The notes: generated from the sequence alone by a model not told the origin. A stretch of DNA of 64,000 bases from 630D-37 sp037478835 (GCA_037478835.1 JBBFLV010000004.1:124001-188000), one strand, 5' to 3'; positions 1 through 9,200 are shown, numbered from the stretch's first letter. Translations and numbers: made by a program.

Positions 1-1
1 C

Positions 2-1057
2 GGCCTAGGTGTTGACCTAGGCACCCTCTCCGTACTGGTGGGGTTGCGTGCTTTTCTTGGCATCGGTGTGCCGTTGGTCTCCTCCATTGCCGATCACCGC
101 GGGCGCAAGTTCGGCATGTTGGGCGGGATCGTCCTTTTCGGCCTCGGCATGGCGCTATTCACCTTCTTTCCCTCGCTTCTCACCTTCGCTTTTGCCCTGC
201 TGCTCGGCCTGATCGGCAAATATCTTTTCGATCCCTCGATGCAGGCCTACCTCGGCGATCGGGTTTCCTATGCCCGGCGCGGTCTCGCCCTGGCGATCAC
301 CGAGATCGGTTGGTCGCTGGCCTTCATTTTGGGCATTCCCTTCATGAGCTGGATGATCACCCGTTTCGGTTGGAAAGCTCCCTTTCCGTTCCTGTTGGTC
401 ACTGCTGTTGGCATGTTCCTGGCAGTTTTCCTGCTCATCTCGAATCGAGACGCTCACCATCGCCCTTCCGAGCATCCCTGGGCGCATTTTTCCCACGTCC
501 TGCGCGATGTACCCACCCTGGCCGCCATCTCGATCGCCACCTGGGCCAGCGCTGCCAATGAGCTGGTCAACCTGATCTTCGGCGTTTGGCTCGAGGAAAC
601 CTTTCACCTGCAAATCCTGGCGCTGGGTGCGGCCTCGGCGGTGATCGGCCTCTCGGAATTGGGCGGCGAAGGCCTGGTCGCGCTGATCACCGATCGCATT
701 GGCAAGCCGCGTGCCCTCATGCTTGGCCTGATCGGCAACATCCTCGCCGCGCTGGCACTGCCGATCCTCGGTCGCACGCAAAATGGCGCCCTGATCGGCC
801 TCTTCTTTTTCTACATCACCTTCGAGTACGTCATGGTCAGTCACGTGCCGCTGATGACCGAGATGCGTCCGGATGCCCGTGCCACGACCATGGCCTTCAA
901 TTTGAGCGGCCATTCCATCGGGCGCGCCTTGGGTGCTTTTCTCTCCACCTGGATTTACTACCGTTGGGGATTTGGCCTTGTCACCTTGATGGCCGCCCTG
1001 TTCAATCTCTTTGCCCTGCTGGCACTGAGACGAGTACAGGCTTCCAACAGGGTATAA
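2..1057 (+). CDS. MFS transporter, 5'-truncated by the window edge
   Basis: Major facilitator superfamily membrane transporter; substrate unknown. The frame is open from base 2, and the first possible start inside the window (GTG at 38) lies within conserved sequence just before the loop 2-3 signature ADHRGRK, so the real start is upstream. About 350 residues are visible with roughly ten to eleven hydrophobic segments, a central charged loop after the sixth (around SNRDAHHRPSEHPW) and a repeated second half. The stop precedes the endonuclease V start by 5 bases, so the two may be co-transcribed. I cannot tell whether it exports drugs or moves a metabolite. Confidence 0.85.
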   Translation, partial: GLGVDLGTLSVLVGLRAFLGIGVPLVSSIADHRGRKFGMLGGIVLFGLGMALFTFFPSLLTFAFALLLGLIGKYLFDPSMQAYLGDRVSYARRGLALAITEIGWSLAFILGIPFMSWMITRFGWKAPFPFLLVTAVGMFLAVFLLISNRDAHHRPSEHPWAHFSHVLRDVPTLAAISIATWASAANELVNLIFGVWLEETFHLQILALGAASAVIGLSELGGEGLVALITDRIGKPRALMLGLIGNILAALALPILGRTQNGALIGLFFFYITFEYVMVSHVPLMTEMRPDARATTMAFNLSGHSIGRALGAFLSTWIYYRWGFGLVTLMAALFNLFALLALRRVQASNRV

Positions 1058-1062
1058 AATTT

Positions 1063-1755
1063 ATGGGAAAAGATGTGAGCATTCAGCCCCTTCATGCTTG
1101 GAACCTGCCCCCGGAGCAGGCCGCGGCCCTTCAGCGTGCGTTGCGGGCGCAACTCATCCTGACCTGGGCTCCTCAGCCCATCCGAAGCATCGCCGGCGTC
1201 GACGTTGGGGTGCAGGGCGCGCGCGGCCGGTGTGCCATTATCGTGCTCTCCTATCCGGCCCTCGAAAGGTTGGATGCCGTCGTGATCGAGGATCAGGTCA
1301 CCTATCCCTATATTCCCGGCCTGCTGACCTTTCGCGAAGGCCCGCTGGTGATCAAAGCCTGGGAGCGCCTTTCCATCCTGCCGGATGTCGTCATGTTCGA
1401 TGGCCAAGGGATCGCTCATCCGCGGCGCATGGGCATTGCCGCCCACCTGGGCCTATGGCTGGATAAGCCGACCCTGGGAGTAGCCAAGTCCCATCTCTAT
1501 GGTCGCCACGTTCCACCCGGCGAAACGGCAGGGGATTTTGCTTATCTTTATGCGGAGGAAGGGGAAGAGATCATCGGCGCGGCCTTGCGCACGCGCACCG
1601 GGGTAAAACCGGTCTACGTTTCGCCCGGTCACCGCATGGATTTGGCGCAGGCCATTCAGCTGACCCTCAGCACCTGTCGTGGTTACCGTCTGCCGGAGCC
1701 CACGCGCCTGGCGCATCACCTGACCCGTGGCGCCGCGCAGCTCCCGTTGCTATAA
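1063..1755 (+). CDS. nfi: Endonuclease V (deoxyinosine 3'-endonuclease)
   Basis: Repair nuclease that nicks DNA on the 3' side of deoxyinosine made by adenine deamination. The 230-residue product has the usual length and motifs: GVDV with Asp47, the strand-wedge/active-site run YIPGLLTFREGP with Glu92, DGQGIAHPRRMG with Asp113 and His119, GVAKSHLYG, and PVYVSPGHRMDL near the C-terminus. The ATG at 1063 is chosen because homology begins shortly after it; the frame stays open far upstream only as a shadow of the MFS gene. It lies 5 bases downstream of the MFS gene and ends convergently 7 bases from the acyl-CoA ligase. Confidence 0.95.
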   Translation: MGKDVSIQPLHAWNLPPEQAAALQRALRAQLILTWAPQPIRSIAGVDVGVQGARGRCAIIVLSYPALERLDAVVIEDQVTYPYIPGLLTFREGPLVIKAWERLSILPDVVMFDGQGIAHPRRMGIAAHLGLWLDKPTLGVAKSHLYGRHVPPGETAGDFAYLYAEEGEEIIGAALRTRTGVKPVYVSPGHRMDLAQAIQLTLSTCRGYRLPEPTRLAHHLTRGAAQLPLL

Positions 1756-1762
1756 TCTGCCC

Positions 1763-3715
1763 TTATCTTGCCCGGCGAATTTCCTCTACTGCTTCCGGAT
1801 TGACCAGCGAACTAGTATCGCCGGGGTCCTGTCCCAGGTAAGCGGCGCGGATCATGCGGCGCATCACCTTGGCATTGCGCGTCTTCGGCAGATCGGAGAC
1901 GAAGAGCACCGCCTTGGGAGCCAATGCTTTCCCCATCGCTTCCACCACCTGCTGATGAATTTGCTGACGCAGCGCCTCGTTTGGCGTCACCTGTGGACGC
2001 AGCACGACGAACAGCACCAGCGCCATTCCCTTGATCTCATCGGGCACCCCGATCGCTGCAGCTTCCACCACGTCCGGGTGTTGCACCACCACCGATTCCA
2101 CTTCGGCCGGCCCCAGGCGCTTCCCGGCGATCTTCAGTGTATCGTCCGAGCGCCCCAGAATGTACCATAGCCCATCTTCATCCACGGCGGCGAAATCGCC
2201 GTGCACCCAGACATTCGGCCAGCGTGACCAGTATGTATCCAAGTAGCGTTGGCGGTCCTTCCAAAAACCGCGCGTCATGCCGATCCAGGGCGCCTTGATC
2301 ACCAGCTCGCCCACCTGGCCGCGCACCGAACGTCCCTCCTCGTCAAAGACATCCGCGGCCATCCCCGGACAAGGCGCAGAGAAGGCACAGGGTTTGAGCG
2401 GCAGGAGGGGATTGCCCATCACGATCCCGCCGGAAATTTCCGTCCCGCCGGAATAGTTGATGATCGGCCGCTTCCCTTCGCCCACTTCCTGGAAGAGCCA
2501 CATCCAGGGGTCAGGATTCCAAGGTTCGCCGGTGCTGCCGAAAAAGCGTAGGGATGAAAGATCGTGTTTGCGCGCCTGTTCGGCCCCGTGTGGGATGATC
2601 GAACGTACGAAGGTTGGCGAGAGCCCTAGATGGGTCAACCGATGACGTTCCACCAGTGCCCAGGTGCGATCCACGGCTGGATAATCTGGCGCTCCATCGT
2701 ATAAGAAAAACGTCGCCCCCAGGATCAGTGCTCCAAAGACCAGCCAAGGCCCCATCATCCAGCCCATATCGGTCATCCAGAAGATGCGATCGCCGGCGTG
2801 CACATCCATTCCAAAGGCCATATCTTGGGCACTCTTCACCGGGAAGCCGCAATGGGTATGCAGTGCACCCTTGGGACGGCCGGTGGTGCCCGAAGTGTAG
2901 ATGATCATCAGCGGGTCTTCTGCTTCGGTGATCTCGATTTCGGCCTGGGGAGATTGCTTCTCTACCAGCTCATGCCACCAGTGATCGCGTCCCGGAGTCA
3001 TGGAAACGGGTTGGCCTGTGCGGCGAAGCACGATCACATGGCGCACGGATGCGACCTGTGCAACCGCTTCATCGGCGATCGCCTTCATCTCCACGGCGCG
3101 ACCGCGGCGGAAAGCGCCATCGGCGGTGAACAGGGCTTTGGCCTCGGCATCTTGCAGGCGAGTGATCACCGCGCCGGCGCCGTAGCCGCTGAAGAGTGGT
3201 AGGATCACCCCGCCAATGCGCGCAATGGCCAGCAAAGCGATGGCGATCTCCGGCGTCATCGGCATGAACAGTCCGATCGCATCCCCTTTTCCCAATCCTA
3301 GCGCACGTAATGCGTTTGCACACCGATTGACTGCCGCCTGCAATTCCCCATAGGTCATGCTCCGAACCGTTCCCTCCTCACCCTCCCATATTAAGGCCGT
3401 ACGATGCGGGTCCAACTCTGCCCATTTATCCACGCAGTTATAGGCGATGTTCATTTTTCCCCCCACACACCAGCGCGGAAAGGCGATCCCTTCGGAGAGA
3501 TCGAGCACCTTTTCATAGGGATGAAAGAAGCGGATATCCAGATAGCGTAGCACGGCCTCGGTGAACCAGGCCACATCTTCCGTCGAGCGGCGCATCAGCT
3601 CATCGAAGTTCTCGATCCCGTGTTGACGCATGAATGCCGTCAAATGCGCACGCTCCACGTACTCCGCCGTCGGACGCCATACAATCGGCCCGCCAAATGT
3701 GAACGCCTCGGACAT
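1763..3715 (-). CDS. Acetyl-CoA synthetase-like AMP-forming acyl-CoA ligase
   Basis: ANL-superfamily ligase that activates acetate or a short carboxylate to its CoA thioester through an acyl-adenylate. The 650-residue product has the P-loop-like signature YTSGTTGRPKGALHTH, motif STGEPWNPDPW, YSGGTEISGG, the hinge region ILGRSDDTLKIAGKRLGPAE and the C-terminal lysine motif KTRNAKVMRR, where canonical acetyl-CoA synthetases have RSGK; the catalytic Lys is kept. The ATG at 3715 is preferred over the GTG at 3721 because that GTG sits inside the ribosome-binding site AGGAGGTG. Propionate or another short acid is possible as substrate. It is convergent with endonuclease V. Confidence 0.88.
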   Translation of the reverse strand: MSEAFTFGGPIVWRPTAEYVERAHLTAFMRQHGIENFDELMRRSTEDVAWFTEAVLRYLDIRFFHPYEKVLDLSEGIAFPRWCVGGKMNIAYNCVDKWAELDPHRTALIWEGEEGTVRSMTYGELQAAVNRCANALRALGLGKGDAIGLFMPMTPEIAIALLAIARIGGVILPLFSGYGAGAVITRLQDAEAKALFTADGAFRRGRAVEMKAIADEAVAQVASVRHVIVLRRTGQPVSMTPGRDHWWHELVEKQSPQAEIEITEAEDPLMIIYTSGTTGRPKGALHTHCGFPVKSAQDMAFGMDVHAGDRIFWMTDMGWMMGPWLVFGALILGATFFLYDGAPDYPAVDRTWALVERHRLTHLGLSPTFVRSIIPHGAEQARKHDLSSLRFFGSTGEPWNPDPWMWLFQEVGEGKRPIINYSGGTEISGGIVMGNPLLPLKPCAFSAPCPGMAADVFDEEGRSVRGQVGELVIKAPWIGMTRGFWKDRQRYLDTYWSRWPNVWVHGDFAAVDEDGLWYILGRSDDTLKIAGKRLGPAEVESVVVQHPDVVEAAAIGVPDEIKGMALVLFVVLRPQVTPNEALRQQIHQQVVEAMGKALAPKAVLFVSDLPKTRNAKVMRRMIRAAYLGQDPGDTSSLVNPEAVEEIRRAR

Positions 3716-3866
3716 AAACACCTCCTGCGGGGATTATACAACAGACTACAAGGCTGGAGAGCGGGTAGTCACAATCGGGTGGTTGGCTATCAGCCCCCAA
3801 GGCTTCTACGTGGTCATAGAGTTGAAGCGATTAATTGACCGAGCTGTCCTGTCATCCATGACTTAC

Positions 3867-3894
3867 GGTCCACGGTCTATGGTCTACGGTCAAT
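3867..3894. repeat. Heptad repeat, GGTCYAY family
   Basis: Four successive 7-base units of the form GGTC(C/T)A(C/T), directly before the end of the phosphate transporter gene. The same heptad on the opposite strand (GACCGTR) makes up part of the repeat block at 11368-11485. The rest of the 3716-3896 gap shows no gene. Confidence 0.6.
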
Positions 3895-3896
3895 AC

Positions 3897-4880
3897 TCAC
3901 CGTATCCAGTGTTGTAAAACCCAAAAGATGCCCGCTGCTATTAGGGCAGTAGTGGGGAGAGTTAACAGCCAGGCGGTAAGCATTTCTTGTCCGACTTGCC
4001 AGCGTACCTTTCCGAGCCTTTCGGCCGCGCCGGCCCCGATCACTGAAGAGCTGATGACGTGAGTAGTACTGACCGGCCCTCCTAACCAAGCGGCCAAGGC
4101 GATCACCGAGGCAGTACTGAGTTGTGAAGCCACTCCGTGGATCGGGCGCACGCGATAAACCCGCCCGCCGAGGGTGCGGATGTTGCGCCAGCCGCCGAGC
4201 GCGCTCCCGATGGCAATGGCCGTCGCACAGATCAGGATCACCCAGAAAGGCACGTGGAAGGTGGTCAACGAGCCGCTCAGCACAAGTGCCAGCGTGATGA
4301 TCCCCATGCTCTTTTGGGCATCGTTTGCACCATGTGCCAGGCTCATGCCGAACAACGTGATGATCTGTAGGAAACGAAAGAGCGTGTTGACGCGCGGGGA
4401 GGCCCCGCTTGCTAAAAAATAGATCACGCGCGTGAGCAAGAAACCGGCCAGAAAGCCGGCTAACGGGGAAAGGAAAAGGCCGAAAAGGATCTTGAGCAGA
4501 CCTTTGCTCTGGATCACCGAGGGCTGACCGGAAGCGATCAAAGCGGCGCCGATCAACCCGCCGAACAAGGCATGGGAAGAAGAAGATGGAATCCCCAATC
4601 GCCCGGTGAGAAAATTCCAAAAGACGGCCGCCAACAACGCGGCCAGAATGACCAGCAGGCTTAGGCTTTCGCGCATCAGCAGGTCTTGGCCGATCGTGGT
4701 TGCCACAGCCACTCCGAAGAGGAAGGGCCCCAGAAATTCTCCAATGGCCGCCAAGCGCAGCGCTTGGCGCGGGGAAAGCGCATGGGAAGAGATCACGGTC
4801 GCGGTCAGCGCGCCGCTATCGTTGTAACCGTTAAGCAGATCGAAAAAAAGCGCTAGAGCAATGCAGATCCACAGGAGCAT
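3897..4880 (-). CDS. PiT-family inorganic phosphate transporter
   Basis: Low-affinity phosphate (or sulfate-like anion) permease in the cytoplasmic membrane. The product shows the two inverted PiT signatures, DLLNGYNDSGALTATV near the N-terminus and AHGANDAQKSMG with GGPVSTTHVISSSVIGAG in the second half, and about ten hydrophobic segments. The first signature has DSGA instead of the usual DAAN. I chose ATG at 4880 (327 residues) because hydrophobic sequence begins there; a TTG at 4895 directly follows the cofE stop and is the alternative. It is the last gene of the minus-strand run that starts with dgt. No PhoU-like partner is adjacent. Confidence 0.9.
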   Translation of the reverse strand: MLLWICIALALFFDLLNGYNDSGALTATVISSHALSPRQALRLAAIGEFLGPFLFGVAVATTIGQDLLMRESLSLLVILAALLAAVFWNFLTGRLGIPSSSSHALFGGLIGAALIASGQPSVIQSKGLLKILFGLFLSPLAGFLAGFLLTRVIYFLASGASPRVNTLFRFLQIITLFGMSLAHGANDAQKSMGIITLALVLSGSLTTFHVPFWVILICATAIAIGSALGGWRNIRTLGGRVYRVRPIHGVASQLSTASVIALAAWLGGPVSTTHVISSSVIGAGAAERLGKVRWQVGQEMLTAWLLTLPTTALIAAGIFWVLQHWIR

Positions 4881-4895
4881 GAGAGACTCTGGCAA

Positions 4896-5678
4896 TTAAC
4901 GAAAAAGGTCCATTTCTTTAGGGCGGAGCAAATCCGCCAATTTGCCCTCGCTGAGGGGGTAGGGAAAGCCACGGATATGGACGGCCGGGGTCCCCTCGGC
5001 GGCCTGTCCCATGAGCAAACTGGCTGCCGCCGCCAGCTCATCCGCCACGCCGACCACGGTCACACGCAGCTCGTAGTCAAAAAGGTCCTTCCACCCGCGC
5101 TCATCCACGATGGCCGGCAAACCGGAAAGCCCAATGCAGGCACCTACCGTGCCGATCCTCCAGGCACGGCCATGCGAATCCACGATCAGAATACCGAGGT
5201 GCTTGCCGCTGCGGGATTCCAACGCTTTACGCAGGCGTGCGGCGGAGGCATCCGGATTTTCCGGGAGCAGAAGAACCCATTCCTGGGGTGCCAGCTCTGC
5301 CGGGGCATTCGGCGGCGGTGCGACGTTGGAGTGATCGATGCCGGCGTTTGCGCAGACGAAGCCCAGCCGATGCTCGACGATGATCGTGCCGGGGCGGACG
5401 CGAAGCACTTCACGGCTTTCGCCCAGGATCAGCTCGATCAGCCGCGGGTCCTTTTCGCAGCGTGCGGCCAGTTCCAGTGCCTGCTCAGAGGGGGTGACTT
5501 GAGAGAGATGTACGAGGCGTCCTTCCGATTTGCTGACGATCTTCGATGCCAGCGCAAGAATATCCCCATCTCGCAGTCGCAGGCGCGCTTTTTCCAGTGC
5601 TTGCCAGAGGATCTCCGCCAGATCGTCACCCGGTTGAATGAGCGGAATGTCCGGTAGGGTCGTGAGAGTGAGCTTCAT
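4896..5678 (-). CDS. cofE: Coenzyme F420-0:L-glutamate ligase
   Basis: Adds glutamates to the lactyl-phospho side chain of F420-0 using GTP, giving F420-n. The 260-residue protein has family features: ALASKIVSKSEGR, VCANAGIDHSNV, LPENPDASAARLR and IVDSHGRAWRIGTVG. Length equals the single-domain archaeal/Chloroflexota form, without the FbiB C-terminal nitroreductase domain of actinobacteria. Its ATG overlaps the npdG stop by four bases (ATGA), so translational coupling with the F420-dependent reductase is likely. The other F420 biosynthesis genes (cofC, cofD, cofG/H) are not in this window. Confidence 0.93.
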   Translation of the reverse strand: MKLTLTTLPDIPLIQPGDDLAEILWQALEKARLRLRDGDILALASKIVSKSEGRLVHLSQVTPSEQALELAARCEKDPRLIELILGESREVLRVRPGTIIVEHRLGFVCANAGIDHSNVAPPPNAPAELAPQEWVLLLPENPDASAARLRKALESRSGKHLGILIVDSHGRAWRIGTVGACIGLSGLPAIVDERGWKDLFDYELRVTVVGVADELAAAASLLMGQAAEGTPAVHIRGFPYPLSEGKLADLLRPKEMDLFR

Positions 5679-6352
5679 GCCGGTCGCGAAACCCCCGTAA
5701 TGCGAATTCCGGCATGGGTGCTGCCGTATTGCTTGTTGATGTATATCAAGATGCTGGTCAGGCCTTCGACGACCACCGAGTTCTGGATCGGTCCGGCATC
5801 CCAGCCGATCAGGCCGGCATCGGCCACCAGCTGCAGGGTGCGTTGACGGGCGGCTTTGCTTGTGCCGGTTACCAGCACATCACACTCGACTTCTCCATCT
5901 CCCATCAGGTGTTCATAAGAAATATTCTGAAAAGCGGCGCAGATTTCAACGCCTTCTCCGAGAATTTCCTGTGCTTCCTGAGTTGCCGAGCCGGCCGGCG
6001 GCATCTGCACGTGGGTCACTTTGGGGGGAACGAGGGGGACCGTGACATCGATCAGCAGTTTGCCTTGCAGCGCCTCTTTGAGCATCTCCAGCGTTTGTCG
6101 GTGCGCCGCATAGGGGACGGTGAGCACGATCACTTCAGCGCGCGCCGCGGCGTTGAGGTTTTCCAGGCCTTCCAGGTTCGCCGAGGAGCCGAGCAGTTGC
6201 TGCAATTCTGCTACGGCCTGTTGGGCCTTTTCGGCTGTGCGCGAACCGATGATCACATGATGACCGGCTTTGGCCCAACGATAGGCCAGCCCTTTTCCTT
6301 CTTTGCCGGTGCCGCCAATGATGGCGATCGTTAGGGGCTGTCGGTTATCCAT
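5675..6352 (-). CDS. npdG: F420H2:NADP oxidoreductase (NADPH-dependent F420 reductase)
   Basis: Exchanges hydride between F420 and NADP. The 225-residue product starts with a Rossmann motif (IAIIGGTGKEGKGLAYRWAK) and the NADP-phosphate binding SRTAEKAQ, and has the conserved VLTVPYAAH and ENISYEH-like AFQNISYEHL segments. ATG 6352 is chosen over the longer frame from 6433 because the dinucleotide-binding strand begins a few residues later and GGAG lies 8-9 bases upstream. It overlaps the methyltransferase end by 8 bases and the cofE start by 4, so it belongs to one transcription unit. Confidence 0.93.
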   Translation of the reverse strand: MDNRQPLTIAIIGGTGKEGKGLAYRWAKAGHHVIIGSRTAEKAQQAVAELQQLLGSSANLEGLENLNAAARAEVIVLTVPYAAHRQTLEMLKEALQGKLLIDVTVPLVPPKVTHVQMPPAGSATQEAQEILGEGVEICAAFQNISYEHLMGDGEVECDVLVTGTSKAARQRTLQLVADAGLIGWDAGPIQNSVVVEGLTSILIYINKQYGSTHAGIRITGVSRPA

Positions 6353-6926
6353 GGAGTAGACTCCGAGTAGTGGGTTTTTCTGCAACGATCCAGGCGTTAT
6401 AGCGTTCGGTGTGGATCGAGATTTTTGCTCCAATGCGTTCCAGGTCCTGCCCGATGGCCTGTGGATGGCGGAAATGACTGCGCATGAGCAGTAACTTTTC
6501 GGCCAAGGCGATCCCTTTGACCAGGGGATGACGGATATCCGGCTCTTCGATGATCAGCTTGCCGCCGGGGCGTAGAACGCGCCAGGCTTCCATCAGGGCC
6601 TCTTGCTGATCAAGCAGATGATGATAAGAGTCTACCATCAGGACGAGCTCGAAATGTCCATCGGCGAAAGGTAGGCGCTCGGCCAAGGCGCGAACGGGTA
6701 TTACCCCCTCGCCGTTTTTTGCCTGTTTGAGCATACCAGGGGAAATATCGGCAATCCATTGCCGTCCGATCAGACCGCGCAATGCCTTAACTACGCGCCC
6801 GGTGCCACCACCAATGTCCAGCAGATCGCCGTGGCGCGGCAGACCGGCCAGTTCTTTCAAGCGTGTCGCATCATACGAAAAGCGGGCATAGAGCGGGGCA
6901 ATCCAGTGAAAATGATCAAAAGGCAT
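6345..6926 (-). CDS. Class I SAM-dependent methyltransferase
   Basis: Small-molecule-type methyltransferase of 193 residues. Motif I is LLDIGGGTGR (about residues 35-44), followed by the acidic end of strand 2 (ADISPGML), LPFADGHFELVLMVDSYHH (motif IV region) and RVLRPGGKLIIEEPD. The substrate cannot be read from sequence; it resembles UbiE/MenG-like enzymes only in general. It overlaps npdG by 8 bases and begins 14 bases after comEA, so it is part of the dgt-to-pit run. A role in F420 or quinone metabolism would be only a guess from position. Confidence 0.85.
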   Translation of the reverse strand: MPFDHFHWIAPLYARFSYDATRLKELAGLPRHGDLLDIGGGTGRVVKALRGLIGRQWIADISPGMLKQAKNGEGVIPVRALAERLPFADGHFELVLMVDSYHHLLDQQEALMEAWRVLRPGGKLIIEEPDIRHPLVKGIALAEKLLLMRSHFRHPQAIGQDLERIGAKISIHTERYNAWIVAEKPTTRSLLHG

Positions 6927-6940
6927 AAAGGCACTCAGGG

Positions 6941-7564
6941 CTATTCTTCAAATTCTTCTTCTACCGTGATCAGATCGCGAATGCGGTCCAGCAGAGCCGG
7001 TCCGATCCCCTCTATGTTGAGCAACTCCTCGATGTCCACGAAGGGGCCGTACTCTTCACGGTATTCAATGATGCGCTGTGCCAACACCGGTCCGATGCCG
7101 GGCAGGGTTTGCAGCTCTTCTAGGGTGGCGTAGTTGATGTTAATTTTCCCTGTGGGGGATGGGGTGGTGTTGCTCTGCGGTGAGGCCGTAGCAGCAGTGG
7201 GGGTGATCTCCACCAGCGGAGCAAAGCCGGCCTTATAGGGCACGTCGATTCGTTCCCCATCCACCAGGAGGCGCGCCAAGTTAAGAGATTGAAGGTTGGC
7301 CTCTGCTAAGGGACCGCCGGCGGCCTGGAGGGCGTCCTTCAGACGGCTACCGGCGGGTAAGGAATAGACACCGGGGTGCACTACGGCACCTTCCACCTGG
7401 ACCACCCAGAGCGGTTCGGTGGGAGCCGGGCGCAGGGTGATGGCTTCCCCCTGTGGTTGGCTGCCGATCAAAATCACCAGCGCAGTGGCAATCAATCCCA
7501 GCGCAATGCCGAGGATCACCTTCAACAGGCTCTGGACGGCCGGGTGGTATAAGAGGTCCCTCAT
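6941..7564 (-). CDS. comEA: ComEA-like membrane-anchored helix-hairpin-helix DNA-binding protein
   Basis: Likely DNA receptor of a natural-transformation system, outside the cytoplasmic membrane. The 207-residue product has one N-terminal membrane anchor (about residues 13-35), an SLBB-type domain (VQVEGAVVHPGVYSLPAGSR), a Ser/Thr/Pro spacer, and two C-terminal helix-hairpin-helix motifs (LQTLPGIGPVLAQRI and LLNIEGIGPALLDRI). This is the standard ComEA order. The start overlaps the greA stop by four bases. No comEC or comF lies nearby. Confidence 0.92.
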   Translation of the reverse strand: MRDLLYHPAVQSLLKVILGIALGLIATALVILIGSQPQGEAITLRPAPTEPLWVVQVEGAVVHPGVYSLPAGSRLKDALQAAGGPLAEANLQSLNLARLLVDGERIDVPYKAGFAPLVEITPTAATASPQSNTTPSPTGKININYATLEELQTLPGIGPVLAQRIIEYREEYGPFVDIEELLNIEGIGPALLDRIRDLITVEEEFEE

Positions 7565-8031
7565 TCGATCTTTAGGATTTTGAGGCGCACAATCCCGTCA
7601 GGCGTCTGCACTTCGACAACATCGCCCACTTTGTGATCGAGCAAAGCGCGCCCGATGGGGGATTCATTAGAAATTTTGCCGTTGCGCGGATCGGCCTCTT
7701 TGGCACCGACCAGGTGATATGTTTCGGGTGGGAAGCCTTCCTCCTGAATGGTGACGCGCGCACCCAGGGTGACGACATCGCGCGGTCCGTTTTCTTCGAT
7801 CAGGATGGCATTGCGCAGCAAGTACTCCAGTTCCTGGATGCGTCCTTCCAAAAAGGCCTGATCCTCTTTCGCTTTGTGATAGTCTGCATTTTCGGAGAGA
7901 TCGCCCATCTGAATGGCGGCGCGCAGACGGGCCGCCAGCTCCTGCCGCCGTGGGCCTTTCAATTCTTCGAGTTCGGCTTTCAGGCGAGCCATTCCTTCGG
8001 CGGTGAGATAAACCGGTTGATTGACGCTCAT
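7561..8031 (-). CDS. greA: Transcription elongation factor GreA
   Basis: Rescues backtracked RNA polymerase by stimulating transcript cleavage. The 156-residue protein has the N-terminal coiled coil beginning LTAEGMARLKAELEELKG, the tip acidic pair in GDLSENADYHKAKEDQ, and the C-terminal FKBP-like domain ending with ESPIGRALLDHKVGDVVEV. ATG 8031 is selected over the longer frame because it gives the family length and has GGAG seven bases upstream. It follows dgt by 17 bases. Confidence 0.96.
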   Translation of the reverse strand: MSVNQPVYLTAEGMARLKAELEELKGPRRQELAARLRAAIQMGDLSENADYHKAKEDQAFLEGRIQELEYLLRNAILIEENGPRDVVTLGARVTIQEEGFPPETYHLVGAKEADPRNGKISNESPIGRALLDHKVGDVVEVQTPDGIVRLKILKIE

Positions 8032-8048
8032 CTTTGCTCCTTCACTTC

Positions 8049-9200
8049 CTAAGGCTTGATTTGAGGGTCGAATAGACGCTGATGCTCCTCGATGGCATAC
8101 CGGTCGGTCATGCCGGCAATGTAATCGCAAATCGTGCGTTCCAAGCCGCGCAAGGGGATGAGCTTCTGGACGTGATCGGGGAGGATCGAAGGCTCAGCGC
8201 GATAGGCTTGGAAGAGATCGGTGAGGATGCGTTCGGCTTTCGTCTGCATGCGCACGACGCGATAGTTGCGATACATGTTGTGGTAGAGGAAATCCTTCAA
8301 TTCCCGGTTGCGGCGGCGCATTTCGTCGCTATGACCGACGAGGTTGTACGAGAGGCGCTGCACATCGAGCGGCGAGGCGACGCCGCTTTCGCGTAGCCGA
8401 GCCTCGGTGGCTTCGATCACATCCGTGACCTCCAACCCGATCAGCCGCCGGATCAGCCGATGACGATCCAACTCATTCAGCTCAGGGCCGCGCCAATGGA
8501 TGGATTCGGTCAGAATCTCCCAGATGGCAATCCCGCTGAGCATAGCAGGGGTGATCAGCCCCGAACGCAGGCCATCATCCAGGTCGTGGGCCGTATAGGC
8601 TAGCTCATCGGCAATGTTGGCGATTTGGGTTTCCAGGTTGCCGCGTAGCTCCGGGTTATAATCGCGGGCGTCCGAAATGTCGTATTCTGTTTCGTGCTTG
8701 ACCAATCCCTCGCGCACTTCCCAGGTCAGGTTCAGGCCGGGGAATTCGGCGTAGCGTTGTTCTAGCTCAGTGACAATGCGCAGGGATTGTTTGTTATGGT
8801 CAAAGCCGCCGTGATCTTTCATCAGGCGCGCCAAGGCGCTTTCGCCGGAGTGTCCGAAAGGAGGGTGGCCGAGATCGTGGGCCAGACAAATGGCTTCGAC
8901 CAGGTCCTCGTTCACGCCGAGTGCACGGGCAATGGTGCGACCGATCTGCGCGACCTCGAGGGTGTGGGTGAGTCGCGTGCGGTAATAGTCGCCTTCGTAG
9001 GTGATGAAAACCTGGGTTTTATATTCCAGCCGGCGGAAGGCGGTGGTGTGGATAATGCGATCGCGGTCGCGTTGGAAGGCCGTGCGGTAATCCGGCTCGC
9101 GATCCAGATAGGCGCGGCCCTTGCTGTTTTTGCTTCGCACGGCATAAGGCGCCAGCGTGCGATCTTCGATCTCTTCTAGGAGCGTGCGAGAGAAGTACAT
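8049..9200 (-). CDS. dgt: Deoxyguanosinetriphosphate triphosphohydrolase-like protein (HD domain)
   Basis: dNTP triphosphohydrolase that splits a dNTP into deoxynucleoside and tripolyphosphate. In the 383-residue product the HD metal site is RLTHTLEVAQ (His), AHDLGHPPFGHSGE (His-Asp) and ANIADELAYTAHDLDDG (Asp). The early segment IIHTTAFRRLEYKTQVF is typical of the family. ATG 9200 was chosen because the longer frame runs through the tRNA-Leu gene; GAGG lies six bases upstream. It is the first protein gene of the minus-strand run and starts 50 bases after the tRNA. Confidence 0.94.
   Translation of the reverse strand: MYFSRTLLEEIEDRTLAPYAVRSKNSKGRAYLDREPDYRTAFQRDRDRIIHTTAFRRLEYKTQVFITYEGDYYRTRLTHTLEVAQIGRTIARALGVNEDLVEAICLAHDLGHPPFGHSGESALARLMKDHGGFDHNKQSLRIVTELEQRYAEFPGLNLTWEVREGLVKHETEYDISDARDYNPELRGNLETQIANIADELAYTAHDLDDGLRSGLITPAMLSGIAIWEILTESIHWRGPELNELDRHRLIRRLIGLEVTDVIEATEARLRESGVASPLDVQRLSYNLVGHSDEMRRRNRELKDFLYHNMYRNYRVVRMQTKAERILTDLFQAYRAEPSILPDHVQKLIPLRGLERTICDYIAGMTDRYAIEEHQRLFDPQIKP

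Noticed and set aside
155..913. 252-codon open frame opposite the MFS gene
   Set aside because: Antisense shadow of a G+C-rich coding frame; no family resemblance and no ribosome-binding site.
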